From Anaerobacillus alkalidiazotrophicus (GTDB lineage Bacteria > Bacillota > Bacilli > Bacillales_H > Anaerobacillaceae): a stretch of DNA of 64,000 nucleotides. Positions 40,201-48,125 of this stretch are shown here, one piece after another (position 1 is the stretch's first letter; the number at the start of each line of letters is the position of its first letter). The notes under the pieces were generated by a model that saw only the letters and a list, made by a program, of their open reading frames with translations, ran no database searches and was not told the origin of the DNA. A program made the translations under genes and the position numbers. The stretch covers positions 1 through 64,000 of the forward strand of contig NZ_MLQS01000024.1 in assembly GCF_001866055.1 (NCBI RefSeq). Direction: 5' to 3'.

Positions 40201-40869
40201 CTAACGCTTATCAGTTACATGCTTAAAGAAATCACCAATTGATTGAATAATAAATACAATTAACAAAATAACGATTGTTGCTACAAAAGTTACATCTGTA
40301 CGACTACGTTGAAAACCATCTAAAAAGGCTAAATCACCGAGACCACCTGCTCCTACAAATCCAGCCATAGCTGTAAATGATACAAGAGCAATTGCTGTTA
40401 CTGTAATCCCTGAAATTAATGCAGGGAATGATTCTGGTATTAATACTTTATAAATAATTTGAAGCTGATTAGCACCCATGGATTGGGCAGCTTCGATAAC
40501 CCCTTTATCAATTTCCCTTAGTGCAATTTCAACCATCCTAGCATAAAAAGGAGCTGCACCAATAATTAATGCTGGTAATGCCGCTTTTGCCCCAAGCATT
40601 GTTCCCATAAGAAATTTTGTAAAAGGGATGAGTAAAATAATTAATATAATAAACGGTATCGAACGGAAAACATTTACAAACGCCGCTGTAATGGCATGAA
40701 CAATTTTGTTTTCCCAAAGATTACCTTTATCAGTTAAAAATAAAACAAGACCTAAAATGATTCCAAAAATTAGTGTAAATAATACAGAAACACTTGTCAT
40801 ATATAACGTTTGTAGTGTCGCTTCCCATACTTGCGACCACCTTACATTAGGAAGTAACTCGCTAAACAT
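40201..40869 (-). CDS. metP: Methionine ABC transporter permease MetP
   Basis: A 222-residue permease with five helices and the EAA loop EAAQSMGANQLQIIYKVLIPESFPALISG (about 130-158) that contacts MetN. It starts inside the end of metN (8-bp overlap) with AGGTGAT as ribosome site, and is followed 71 bp later by metQ. Confidence 0.95.
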   Translation of the reverse strand: MFSELLPNVRWSQVWEATLQTLYMTSVSVLFTLIFGIILGLVLFLTDKGNLWENKIVHAITAAFVNVFRSIPFIILIILLIPFTKFLMGTMLGAKAALPALIIGAAPFYARMVEIALREIDKGVIEAAQSMGANQLQIIYKVLIPESFPALISGITVTAIALVSFTAMAGFVGAGGLGDLAFLDGFQRSRTDVTFVATIVILLIVFIIQSIGDFFKHVTDKR

Positions 40870-41887
40870 TGCTAATCACCTCCACATTTACTTGTTTGCC
40901 AACAATATAGTTAATAGCTTTTTCAACTTCGCTAACTTCCCCATCAATATGAATAAATAAAGCTCCATAAGGTCCGTTCTGAGTTTGCGATACTTTCCCT
41001 TGTAAAATATTAATATCAACTTCGAAAGAACGAATTAATTGAGAGATTAAAGGTTTCTCAGCGTCTCCACCTACAAAAGTAAGTTGAACAATTTTACCTG
41101 TTTTCGTTTCTTCTAATAAATGTTTGATCGTTTCCTTTGTTTCTTCAGGCTCGGTTACTTGCTTAACAAATTCTTTCGTCATTTCCTGAGTAGGATGACG
41201 GAATACTTCAAGTACCGGACCTTCTTCTACAATACTACCATTTTCCATAACAGCTACACGGTGACATATTTTCCTAATCACGTGCATTTCATGGGTAATT
41301 AACACAATCGTTAAACCCAACTTTTGATTGATATCAACAAGTAGATCTAGGATGGAATCTGTTGTCTTTGGATCTAATGCTGATGTTGCTTCATCACACA
41401 GTAATACTTTAGGATTGTTAGCAAGTGCACGAGCAATCCCAACACGTTGCTTTTGACCACCACTTAACTGTGAAGGATAAGAACCTCCTCTTCCTTCTAG
41501 ACCAACAAGCTTAATTAGTTCTTCTACTCGCTCTTTTCGTTTTTCCTTTGGTACACCTGCAATTTCTAAAGGAAATGCAATGTTTTCTCTAACAGTTCTA
41601 GACCAAAGTAAGTTAAAATGCTGAAAAATCATACTAATTTCTTGTCTTGCTAAACGTAGATCTTTTTTACTAAGCTCTGAAAGGTTCTTACCTGCTACTT
41701 GTACAGTACCTTCCGATGGACGCTCTAACATATTCAACATACGGATCAATGTACTTTTCCCAGCACCACTATAGCCGATGATTCCGTAAATTTCACCTTT
41801 ATTAATTGTTAGATTTATATTATTAACAGCCGTTACTTGACCGTCTTTCGTATTAAAAATTTTCTTCAATGAGCTTAAAGTAATCAT
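40862..41887 (-). CDS. metN: Methionine ABC transporter ATP-binding protein MetN
   Basis: A 341-residue ATPase. Walker A is GYSGAGKST (about 38-46), Q-loop MIFQHFNLLWSRTV, signature LSGGQKQRVGIARAL (about 142-156), Walker B VLLCDEATSALD (about 161-172). The C-terminal ACT-like NIL domain (about 265-341) senses methionine and inhibits transport in this family. GAGGTGAG precedes the ATG. It is controlled by the SAM riboswitch at 42236-42350, although a repeat B copy separates them. Confidence 0.97.
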   Translation of the reverse strand: MITLSSLKKIFNTKDGQVTAVNNINLTINKGEIYGIIGYSGAGKSTLIRMLNMLERPSEGTVQVAGKNLSELSKKDLRLARQEISMIFQHFNLLWSRTVRENIAFPLEIAGVPKEKRKERVEELIKLVGLEGRGGSYPSQLSGGQKQRVGIARALANNPKVLLCDEATSALDPKTTDSILDLLVDINQKLGLTIVLITHEMHVIRKICHRVAVMENGSIVEEGPVLEVFRHPTQEMTKEFVKQVTEPEETKETIKHLLEETKTGKIVQLTFVGGDAEKPLISQLIRSFEVDINILQGKVSQTQNGPYGALFIHIDGEVSEVEKAINYIVGKQVNVEVISNV

Positions 41888-42019
41888 TCGCCCTCACCTC
41901 TATTCTGTATATTCACATCGGATTACTCATATTAATACACAAGCAATGTTCCCACAGCTCCAACATGTATTAATTCTCATCCATAGTCCATAAATAAAAT
42001 TAGTTGAAAACATTCATAC

Positions 42020-42172
42020 AACAAGAAAAGCGCAAGCGCCTTGGTCACGAGCGAGAGGCACTGGAGGTCCTTTGACAGAAGCCGCTTTTTGGCTTCCGAA
42101 AAGGAGTGAAGTGACCAAGCTCGTAGGCGCTGAAGCTAGACAGTTTCTAAGTTAGAAATTTTATACTTTCTT
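42020..42172 (+). repeat. Repeat B, short copy (B6) within the metN leader
   Basis: It starts gaaaagcgcaagcgccttgg and ends ctcgtaggcgctgaagctagacagtttctaagttag; the interior is much reduced compared with B3 and B5. It lies between the riboswitch terminator and metN, so it would be transcribed in every metNPQ message. Confidence 0.85.
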
Positions 42173-42181
42173 ACCTTACAC

Positions 42182-42218
42182 AAAAAACCTTTATGCCCCA
42201 AAAGAGCAGAAAGGTTTA
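42182..42218 (-). terminator. Terminator of the SAM riboswitch
   Basis: On the minus strand AAACCTTTCTGC pairs with GGGGCATAAAGGTTT and is followed by TTTGTG. It lies about 20 nt after the aptamer and acts as the expression platform. Confidence 0.85.
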
Positions 42219-42235
42219 ATAGATAGGAATATCCA

Positions 42236-42350
42236 TCTCATCTTTCAAAGCTCTTTGCTCTGCAGGAATTGGCACCTTCCTAAGTAAAATGCTTACTTAG
42301 CGGTTGCCGGGTTTCATCGGGCCAGTCCCTCCACCTCTCTTGATAAGAGT
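42236..42350 (-). ncRNA. SAM-I riboswitch (S box)
   Basis: The minus strand reads CTCTTATCAAGAGAGGTGGA, GGGACTGGCCCGATGAAACC, CGGCAACC, a variable stem gcttacttag/ctaagtaaaat, then GGTGCCAATTCCTGCAGAG and GAAAGATGAGA. These are the conserved S-box blocks in order, with P1 closing CTCTTATC on GATGAGA. SAM binding should terminate transcription ahead of metNPQ. Confidence 0.97.
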
Positions 42351-42462
42351 ATCAAATTTCATATATGGTTTTCGTTCATAAATTGAATATTTCAATAGAT
42401 CAAATCTTACCACGGTCATTTGCCACTGTCAATTAATTTTTCTCCAATAATTTATATGGTAA

Positions 42463-42816
42463 TTACTGGACCGAAACTTCACACTGATTTAGGTAAAATA
42501 TCGTCTCAGCTTTCAAAACAGCTGAATACGTCCCTTCAATTTTTAGTTCATTTCTTTTATACATTCGTTGTAATCGTTCTTTTCCAGTTAAAACATCAAG
42601 AAGCGCTTTTTCTACTCCACTTATTACGACATCAAAACGTTCGACTTCACTCTTTGAAACAAAAGCGATCTGATCACGCTCAAATTTTATACTATAAACC
42701 TTCCCGTCTGTCGGTTCGAGTAAAATACAATAAGGTTTTTCTTTGAAAATCAACTTTAAGTGTGTAGCTTGCAAAAATTGTTGACGAAAACGTTGTAAGA
42801 CCTCATCTAACACCAT
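42463..42816 (-). CDS. yusD: SCP2-like protein (YusD-type)
   Basis: A 117-residue soluble protein with the sterol-carrier-protein-2 pattern: FDVVISGVEKALLDVLTGKERL (about 62-83), then LKIEGTYSAVLKAETIFYL (about 91-109). It probably binds a lipid-like ligand in a hydrophobic tunnel; the function is unknown. AGGAGGT lies 11 nt before the ATG. The location next to metN matches yusD of B. subtilis, on which the symbol rests. Confidence 0.65.
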   Translation of the reverse strand: MVLDEVLQRFRQQFLQATHLKLIFKEKPYCILLEPTDGKVYSIKFERDQIAFVSKSEVERFDVVISGVEKALLDVLTGKERLQRMYKRNELKIEGTYSAVLKAETIFYLNQCEVSVQ

Positions 42817-43109
42817 ATCATCACTAACCTCCTAGTAAGATTACCTTGAATTAGGATAATTCGAGAACTACCTTGCAAACTCCTTGTAAATGTTTACATT
42901 TAATTCAAAAGCACACAAAATTGTGGGGCACATAATTCATTAGGTTGTGTACATCCGACTCAGAAAACCTTAGTAATGATGAATGAATATGAATTTACAT
43001 TATCGTTTCCATTTAATACATACAACCTTTCTCTTAAAATTGGATATTCTAAATACGACAGAGGTGTGACCATTTATTAATGAAAAATAAATGAGGAGGC
43101 TGTTTGGTT

Positions 43110-43343
43110 ATGGATAAATTCGATATTACCAATAAAGTACATGCTAAGTTAGAAACAGGAAGTAAATTGAACCTTTACCTTGATGAAAAAAAGATTGGTC
43201 ATATCACATTGACAAATCAAGGGAATCATTATGAAATGGCTGAAGGCTTCTTACTTGAGAACGATAAAATATATAAAAATGAAAATAATGATATTGAATA
43301 TACAAAACAATATGTAGACGATTGTGACATGGGTTGGTGTTAA
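43110..43343 (+). CDS. yusG: YusG, DUF2553 protein
   Basis: A 77-residue protein starting MDKFDITNKVHAKLETGSKL and ending YVDDCDMGWC, typical for YusG/DUF2553. The function is unknown; the two cysteines in the last five residues are conserved in the family as I know it. The ATG at 43110 has GAGGAGG upstream; an in-frame TTG two codons earlier is less likely. It is convergent with gcvH, as in B. subtilis. Confidence 0.75.
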   Translation: MDKFDITNKVHAKLETGSKLNLYLDEKKIGHITLTNQGNHYEMAEGFLLENDKIYKNENNDIEYTKQYVDDCDMGWC

Positions 43344-43359
43344 CCCGAGTTAAAATAAA

Positions 43360-43394
43360 AAAGCTCTTACCCTTTAAAATAAGGCGAGAGCTTT
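43360..43394. terminator. Bidirectional terminator between yusG and gcvH
   Basis: The arms aaagctct and agagcttt have T-rich tracts on both sides (ttttta on plus, ttttttattt on minus). Confidence 0.82.
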
Positions 43395-43401
43395 TTATTA
43401 A

Positions 43402-43785
43402 TTAGTCTTCTTTAGTCATCGCTTCGTATTGTTCTGCAGTCATCAATTTATCAACCTCAGATACGTCACTTGGTTCAACGATAATCATCCATGCTTTTTC
43501 ATATGGCGATTCATTTACAAGCTCTGGTGAATCATCAAGGTCTTCGTTAATAGCAACTACTTTCCCACTAATTGGAGCGTATAGTTCAGAAACTGTTTTT
43601 ACAGATTCAACACTTCCAAACGGCTGATCTGCTTCAATTTCGTCACCAACTTCAGGTAACTCAACAAAAACGATATCTCCTAATTCAGATTGAGCAAAAT
43701 CTGTAATTCCAATACGTACTTGGTTTCCTTCAACCTTTGTCCATTCATGTTCTTCAGAATACTTAAAATCTTTTGGTAAATTCAT
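43402..43785 (-). CDS. gcvH: Glycine cleavage system H protein
   Basis: A 127-residue lipoyl carrier of the glycine cleavage system. The lipoylated lysine is in [19 protein letters not shown] (K63). The start [20 protein letters not shown] is typical. In Bacillus, GcvH also relays octanoyl groups in lipoate assembly, which links it to lipA in this window. GGAGGG precedes the ATG. The other gcv genes are not here. Confidence 0.97.
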   Translation of the reverse strand: MNLPKDFKYSEEHEWTKVEGNQVRIGITDFAQSELGDIVFVELPEVGDEIEADQPFGSVESVKTVSELYAPISGKVVAINEDLDDSPELVNESPYEKAWMIIVEPSDVSEVDKLMTAEQYEAMTKED

Positions 43786-43887
43786 TAATTGATCCCTCCA
43801 AAGCTTATATTTGCCAGATCTGTATGTATCATACTCTCAGCAGTAAAACTTTCCATTTTTCTATTATACCAAAATTAATTTCCATTA

Positions 43888-44064
43888 ATAAAGCTGAACT
43901 TCAATCAGTAGGGGATTTCAGATTGTTAGTTAACTTATACCACGGGCATAAGAATAACTAATCATCAGCTTTTTCCGATGAAAGTTATTCTATATCGGAC
44001 CTTTAGGAGCAGTTAATCCCCCCACCTAAAGTGATAGAGGTCTTACTACCCCTTAGAGTGGGAT
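43888..44064 (+). repeat. Repeat A, degenerate copy (A4)
   Basis: It keeps the A layout (ataaagctgaacttcaatcag start, agaataactaatcatcagc hairpin, right end ccccttagagtgggat) but with shortened first and third hairpins. It diverges right after GTGGGAT, which helps define the element end. Confidence 0.85.
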
Positions 44065-44092
44065 CAACGTTGTTGTTGAATTTTTGAGTAAA

Positions 44093-44458
44093 CTAATTAC
44101 CATTTTTCCATGTTTCCTCAAAAGTCTCTTCTTTAAACCCAACCGTTACAGTTTTTCCATCGGTAACAATTGGTCTTTTCAATAACATTCCATCTGAACC
44201 TAGTAATTCAAATAATTCATCTTCAGAAGCTACTTTTATTTTATCTTTCAAGCCTAGTTCGCGATACTTTTGACCAGATGTATTGAAGAACTTTTTGAGT
44301 TCCAAGTCGCTTTTTTCATACAGCTTTACTACCTCATCTTTTGATGGTGGATTGTCTACAATATGTACTTCTTCAAAAGTAACTCCATTCTCCTCTAACC
44401 ATTTTTTTGCCTTACGACAAGTTCCGCATTTCGGATATGAATAAAACTTTAACGCCAT
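44093..44458 (-). CDS. yusI: YusI, ArsC/Spx-family protein
   Basis: A 121-residue thioredoxin-fold protein of the ArsC/Spx family. The redox motif is CGTC (about residues 11-14), followed by KRPIVTDGKTVTVGF (about 94-108). It lacks features that would make it a proven arsenate reductase; the YusI group is uncharacterised. AAGGAG precedes the ATG. It neighbours gcvH as in B. subtilis. Confidence 0.88.
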   Translation of the reverse strand: MALKFYSYPKCGTCRKAKKWLEENGVTFEEVHIVDNPPSKDEVVKLYEKSDLELKKFFNTSGQKYRELGLKDKIKVASEDELFELLGSDGMLLKRPIVTDGKTVTVGFKEETFEETWKNGN

Positions 44459-44528
44459 ATTTCAAGCTCCTTTCCTTCTTAATTTATATAAGTGGAACAG
44501 GCTTGTCGCCCATTCCATCTTCATCTTA

Positions 44529-44717
44529 CTATGAATTCGGTCTATTTTTCATGTCTTCTGCTCGAACTTCAGCATTATTTCCTTCATTAATGCCAGATTT
44601 CCATACTTCTTGGATGCCATTTTGACTAGTCTGATCTATTCCATCAAATTCCTTTGCAAAACGATCAACTGCTTCCAAAGGTCCATCATAAACAATTTCA
44701 TTTTCTGGATCCCTCAT
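44529..44717 (-). CDS. Small hydrophilic hypothetical protein
   Basis: 62 residues from the ATG at 44717, with AAGGGGTG about 9 nt before it. The sequence MRDPENEIVYDGPLEAVDRF... is acidic, has no cysteines and no membrane segment, and ends EVRAEDMKNRPNS. I do not recognise the family. The closely spaced upstream and downstream genes suggest a real small gene. Confidence 0.6.
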   Translation of the reverse strand: MRDPENEIVYDGPLEAVDRFAKEFDGIDQTSQNGIQEVWKSGINEGNNAEVRAEDMKNRPNS

Positions 44718-45011
44718 TAAAGACACACCCCTTTTTATAAAATTATTCTCACTTCACTAACGATAAAAAGCGTTAACCTAGAGTGAATGGATCTTAACTG
44801 ATTAAGATCTTATTTAGTATTTGAAGTCAAAATTGAAAGAAATCAACCAATAATTGGCGGGGGCACGTCATTATATTTTTAAATTTGTTAAGTATAGTCT
44901 TTTATAAAACATCAAAGAATATCAACGAAGCGTGCCTTTGATTTTTCATTTAAAGGATTACGTAAAGAATTGACATTGCGTCAAGTGTTTCTATAAAGGA
45001 GGTAAATAACA

Positions 45012-45287
45012 ATGCAACAACAACAGCAAATAAATCAAATGCAACAGCAAGGGATTATGACACAACCACCAACTGTCATTACTAGTAAAGACCAACTATA
45101 TATAACTGACATGTTATCTTGGAATTTATTAGCAATGAAAAAAGCACACTTTTTTGCTCAGCAATGTATGGATCCAGAAATTAAAGCTGCGATTGAACAA
45201 GCTGGTCAAATGCATGAACGTCATTACCAAAAAATCTTAACTCATTTACAAAATCCTAATCAACCTTCCAAGAGCCCATTGCAATAA
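45012..45287 (+). CDS. yusN: CotF-related spore coat protein (YusN-like)
   Basis: 91 residues: a Gln-rich start (MQQQQQINQMQQQGIMTQPP), then a helical CotF-like core (QLYITDMLSWNLLAMKKAHFFAQQCMDPEIKAAIEQAGQMHERHYQKIL). Coat F-like proteins are four-helix, ferritin-like proteins of the spore coat. AAAGGAGGTAAATAA precedes the ATG. It is 12 bp from the next coat gene, so they form an operon. Confidence 0.75.
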   Translation: MQQQQQINQMQQQGIMTQPPTVITSKDQLYITDMLSWNLLAMKKAHFFAQQCMDPEIKAAIEQAGQMHERHYQKILTHLQNPNQPSKSPLQ

Positions 45288-45299
45288 GGAGGATATAAC

Positions 45300-45641
45300 A
45301 TGAATAATAATCAAAACATGAAAATACAAAATCCAAAAACTCAAGTTCCAGAGTCTCCACAAATGTCTGACCGTGATTTCATTAATGATATTTTAACAAC
45401 TGAAAAACACATGACAGAATCATATAGCACTGCTTTAAATGAAGCTAGCCATGAATCTTTATATAAAGATTTAAACCAAATTTTTAATGAAACACAAGAT
45501 TGCCAACGTCAGTTATTTAACGTCATGTTTAAAAAAGGTTGGTACTCATTTGATGCAGCTGATCAACAACAGTTAAACCAATCGTACCAACAATTTTCTG
45601 GCTATTCAAACCAATTCCCATATAAAAATACCATTTCATAG
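45300..45641 (+). CDS. CotF-family spore coat protein
   Basis: 113 residues with the Coat F domain: MSDRDFINDILTTEKHMTESYSTALNEASHESLYKDLNQIFNETQDCQRQLFNVMFKKGWYSFDAADQQQL. The tail is Gln/Tyr-rich (QSYQQFSGYSNQFPY). AAGGAGG precedes the ATG. It is probably mother-cell expressed with the preceding gene; a terminator follows 9 bp after the stop. Confidence 0.85.
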   Translation: MNNNQNMKIQNPKTQVPESPQMSDRDFINDILTTEKHMTESYSTALNEASHESLYKDLNQIFNETQDCQRQLFNVMFKKGWYSFDAADQQQLNQSYQQFSGYSNQFPYKNTIS

Positions 45642-45649
45642 GTATTACT

Positions 45650-45679
45650 GACTTGCCTGTTTTTAGGCAAGTCTTTTTT
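45650..45679 (+). terminator. Terminator of the coat operon
   Basis: The perfect arms gacttgcct and aggcaagtc are followed by tttttt. Confidence 0.92.
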
Positions 45680-45723
45680 CACTTTTGGATCATTCAATAT
45701 ATACTATCGTTAAAGAAAGTATG

Positions 45724-45798
45724 ATAAAGCTGAACTTCCATAAGTGGGGGGCTCCTCACCTTAAGTTTTGAGGTGGGGCCCCTTAAGAGTGGGATAAA
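45724..45798 (+). repeat. Repeat A, short derivative (A5)
   Basis: 75 bp: left end ataaagctgaacttcc, a truncated hairpin, then ttttgaggtggggccccttaagagtgggataaa. The central hairpin is deleted. Confidence 0.82.
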
Positions 45799-45935
45799 AC
45801 AAAATTACTCCATAATAATAAACAGATTTTATAAAAATTTCCCCATATTGTATTTTTTTCCTGTATAATAGAAAAAGTGAACCTTGATCAAGACAATCTT
45901 TTAAAGTAGAGAAAAAAGGGAGCGTTCGGTACGTA

Positions 45936-46211
45936 ATGAAGGATAGTAAAATATATGCCTCAATGATTTTCAGTATTTTATCCTCAAGTAGAGATAAGGA
46001 TTCAGCCTTACGAGCAGTACAACAAAACTTTAATTTTCATGGAACTTTACGAATGGAAATAGAAGAGTTGTATGAAACATATCATAATAGTAACATCAAA
46101 TTAACAAATGAATTTATAAAACTCATTGATCAATTTTCTAAAAATAGGTATCCCTACTTGGCTGGCATTTCGCTTAAACCAACTAGAAGAACTCAATCCC
46201 ACTCTTCTTAA
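45936..46211 (+). CDS. Hypothetical helical protein
   Basis: 91 residues, with MKDSKIYASMIFSILSSSRDKDSALRAV at the start and a basic tail, KPTRRTQSHSS. It is mostly helical, without cysteines or a signal peptide. A GGGAG site lies about 13 nt before the ATG, which is weak; a TATAAT-like box is near 45863. It has a strong terminator of its own. No family is recognised. Confidence 0.55.
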   Translation: MKDSKIYASMIFSILSSSRDKDSALRAVQQNFNFHGTLRMEIEELYETYHNSNIKLTNEFIKLIDQFSKNRYPYLAGISLKPTRRTQSHSS

Positions 46212-46236
46212 TGAGTAATAAATAATGGAAAATTTG

Positions 46237-46274
46237 CCCTACAATAATAAATTGTAGGGTTATTTATTTTTTTC
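46237..46274 (+). terminator. Terminator of the 45936 gene
   Basis: The perfect arms ccctacaat and attgtaggg are followed by ttatttattttttt. Confidence 0.88.
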
Positions 46275-46310
46275 ATCCACGACTAAATTCCAGGGATAAA
46301 ATCCGAAAAA

Positions 46311-46886
46311 ATGATACATATTAAAATTATGGAAAAGGATCAAATTATTTTTGTCGTCGTTGTAGGTCTTTGGGTTTTTCAATTTTTTCTTTTTAAGGAT
46401 CAACTGAAAAAGGAGGGACAGGGTGGTAGAGACTCGAGTTTGAAGTTAATACAAGTTGGTTTTTTCTTATGCTTGTTAATTAGCTTTGGGATTTCTTATT
46501 ATTTTCCCAAAACAGAAAACTTGTTATTGAAACAAATTAGTATTCTCTTACTACTTAAGGGGATTTTTATTCGTTATTGGGCTTATTATGTGATGAAGAA
46601 TTATTTTACTAGGACCATACATCCTCACAAAGATCGCCCACTCATAAGTTATGGTCCATACCGATTTGCTAGGCACCCTTTTCATGTCGGACTTTTTCTT
46701 ATCGTATTAGGTTTATGCATGTTTATTTGCAGTCATCTATTCGCGATTTTAATTGTCTTACCAATTATGGGGAGTATATTGCATTATCGAATGTCTTTGG
46801 AAGAACAGCTTCTCTCTCAGAAATATGGGGAAATATATATAGGTTGGTGTCGACATCGGTTTCGACTGTTTCCATTTCTCTATTAG
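46311..46886 (+). CDS. Isoprenylcysteine carboxyl methyltransferase (ICMT)-family membrane protein
   Basis: A 191-residue protein with about five helices and the ICMT/phospholipid-methyltransferase signature: YGPYRFARHPFHVGLFLIVLG (about 115-135, the RHP-x3-G core), then EEQLLSQKYGEIYIGWCRHRFRLFPF near the C-terminus. The family methylates lipid-linked or membrane substrates with SAM; the substrate here is unknown. The ribosome site is poor, so the start may be the ATG at 46329 (MEKDQ). Confidence 0.75.
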   Translation: MIHIKIMEKDQIIFVVVVGLWVFQFFLFKDQLKKEGQGGRDSSLKLIQVGFFLCLLISFGISYYFPKTENLLLKQISILLLLKGIFIRYWAYYVMKNYFTRTIHPHKDRPLISYGPYRFARHPFHVGLFLIVLGLCMFICSHLFAILIVLPIMGSILHYRMSLEEQLLSQKYGEIYIGWCRHRFRLFPFLY

Positions 46887-46984
46887 CTTTCGTCTTATAA
46901 TGGCGAAAGCTTTTTGTATAAGTTGGAAGTGAGATACAACACGAACAGACAATGACACTTGTTTTTTAGACATCGTTTTATACG

Positions 46985-47645
46985 AGATTATGTGCGTTCA
47001 TAGATTTATGCACAATCCCGTTGTGGTTGTGCGCGTTTTTCCGGATTTATGCACGATTTTGATAAGTTTCTGCTCGGTCTTGATTTTCTGCGCGATTCAG
47101 TTCTGGTTGTGCGCGAGAACACTCTGGTTCTGCGCGTTTTTCTGGATTTATGCACGATTTTGATAGGTTTCTGCTCGGTCTTGATTTTCTGCGCGATTCC
47201 GTCCTGGTTGTGCGCGAGAACACTCGATTTCTGCGCGTTTTTCTGGATTTATGCGCGTTTTTGATAAGTTTCTGCTCCGCCTTGATTTTCTGCGCGATTC
47301 CGTCCTGGTTGTGCGCGAGAACACTCTGGTTCTGCGCGTTTTTCCGGATTTATGCACGTTTTTGATAAGTTTCTGCTCGGTCTTGATTTTCTGCGCGATT
47401 CAGTTCTGGTTGTGCGCGAGAACACTCGATTTCTGCGCGTTTTTCTGGATTTATGCGCGTTTTTGATAAGTTTCTGCTCGGCCTTGATTTTCTGCGCGAT
47501 TCCGTTCTGGTTGTGCGCGAGAACACTCTGGTTCTGCGCGTTTTTCTGGATTTATGCGCGTTTTTGATAAGTTTCTGCTCGGCCTTGATTTTCTGCGCGA
47601 TTCCGTCCTGTTTGTGCGCGTTTTTCTGGATTTATGCGCGATATC
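46985..47645. repeat. Repeat E: 101-bp higher-order tandem array of TGCGCG units
   Basis: About six copies of a 101-bp unit, each made of five subunits of 21, 21, 20, 21 and 18 bp. Four begin TGCGCG (or TGCACG) and one begins TGCTCGG: TGCGCGATTCCGTCCTGGTTG; TGCGCGAGAACACTCTGGTTC; TGCGCGTTTTTCTGGATTTA; TGCGCGTTTTTGATAAGTTTC; TGCTCGGCCTTGATTTTC. The first and last copies are incomplete. The period is exact (equivalent positions 47049, 47150, 47251, 47352, 47453). ORFs on both strands are by-products of the repeat, because 101 is not a multiple of three. Confidence 0.95.
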
Positions 47646-47837
47646 ACCGTAGTGGTACAAATCAAACCAATTATTACCTATTTAAATACAATCGCTTCCA
47701 GGCGTTTTCACTTCTCTTCTATTACATAATGAGGTATTATTCACATAGTAAATAATCGTCATTAACCATCACTGATATCTACAGTCAAGCTTACAAATAA
47801 CATCCTTTTACTAATGGTCTCATTACTTCCCTTTTAT

Positions 47838-47874
47838 CTAGACGCTGGAGCCAGATAGTTTCCAAGTAAGAAAT
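47838..47874 (+). repeat. Repeat B, right-end remnant (B7)
   Basis: The tail gctggagccagatagtttccaagtaagaaatttta matches the right end of B2 and B6. Repeat A6 begins exactly where the remnant stops, as if A had inserted in or beside B. Confidence 0.7.
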
Positions 47875-48090
47875 TTTATCCCACTCTTAAGGGGCAAGTA
47901 AGACCCCCACCTCAAAACGTAAGAAAATCGAGAAGTTTAGGTGGGGGATAAACTGCCCCTAAAGGTCCGATATAGAATAACTTTCATCAGTGAAGCTGAT
48001 GATTAGTTATTCTTATGTCCGTGGTATAAGTTGAACTAACAATCAGTGGGGGATGAAGGAAAACCCCCACTGATTGAAGTTCAGCTTTAT
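47875..48090 (-). repeat. Repeat A, full-length copy in reverse orientation (A6)
   Basis: The reverse complement of A2/A3 with all three hairpins and both ends (tttatcccactcttaagg ... gaagttcagctttat). It is the only A copy on this strand and lies about 35 bp before the radical SAM gene, so it may contain or displace its promoter. Confidence 0.9.
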
Positions 48091-48125
48091 CAGAATTACA
48101 TTATTTACAACAAGGAGTCAAACTG

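Noticed and set aside
46985..47645. Possible CRISPR array
   Set aside because: There are no unique spacers: the whole 101-bp unit repeats, including the parts between TGCGCG motifs, and no cas gene is present.
47049..47755. Series of 71- to 100-residue ORFs on both strands inside the 101-bp array
   Set aside because: They are the same frame re-created every 101 bp, lack ribosome sites, and the reading frame shifts between copies because 101 is not a multiple of three.
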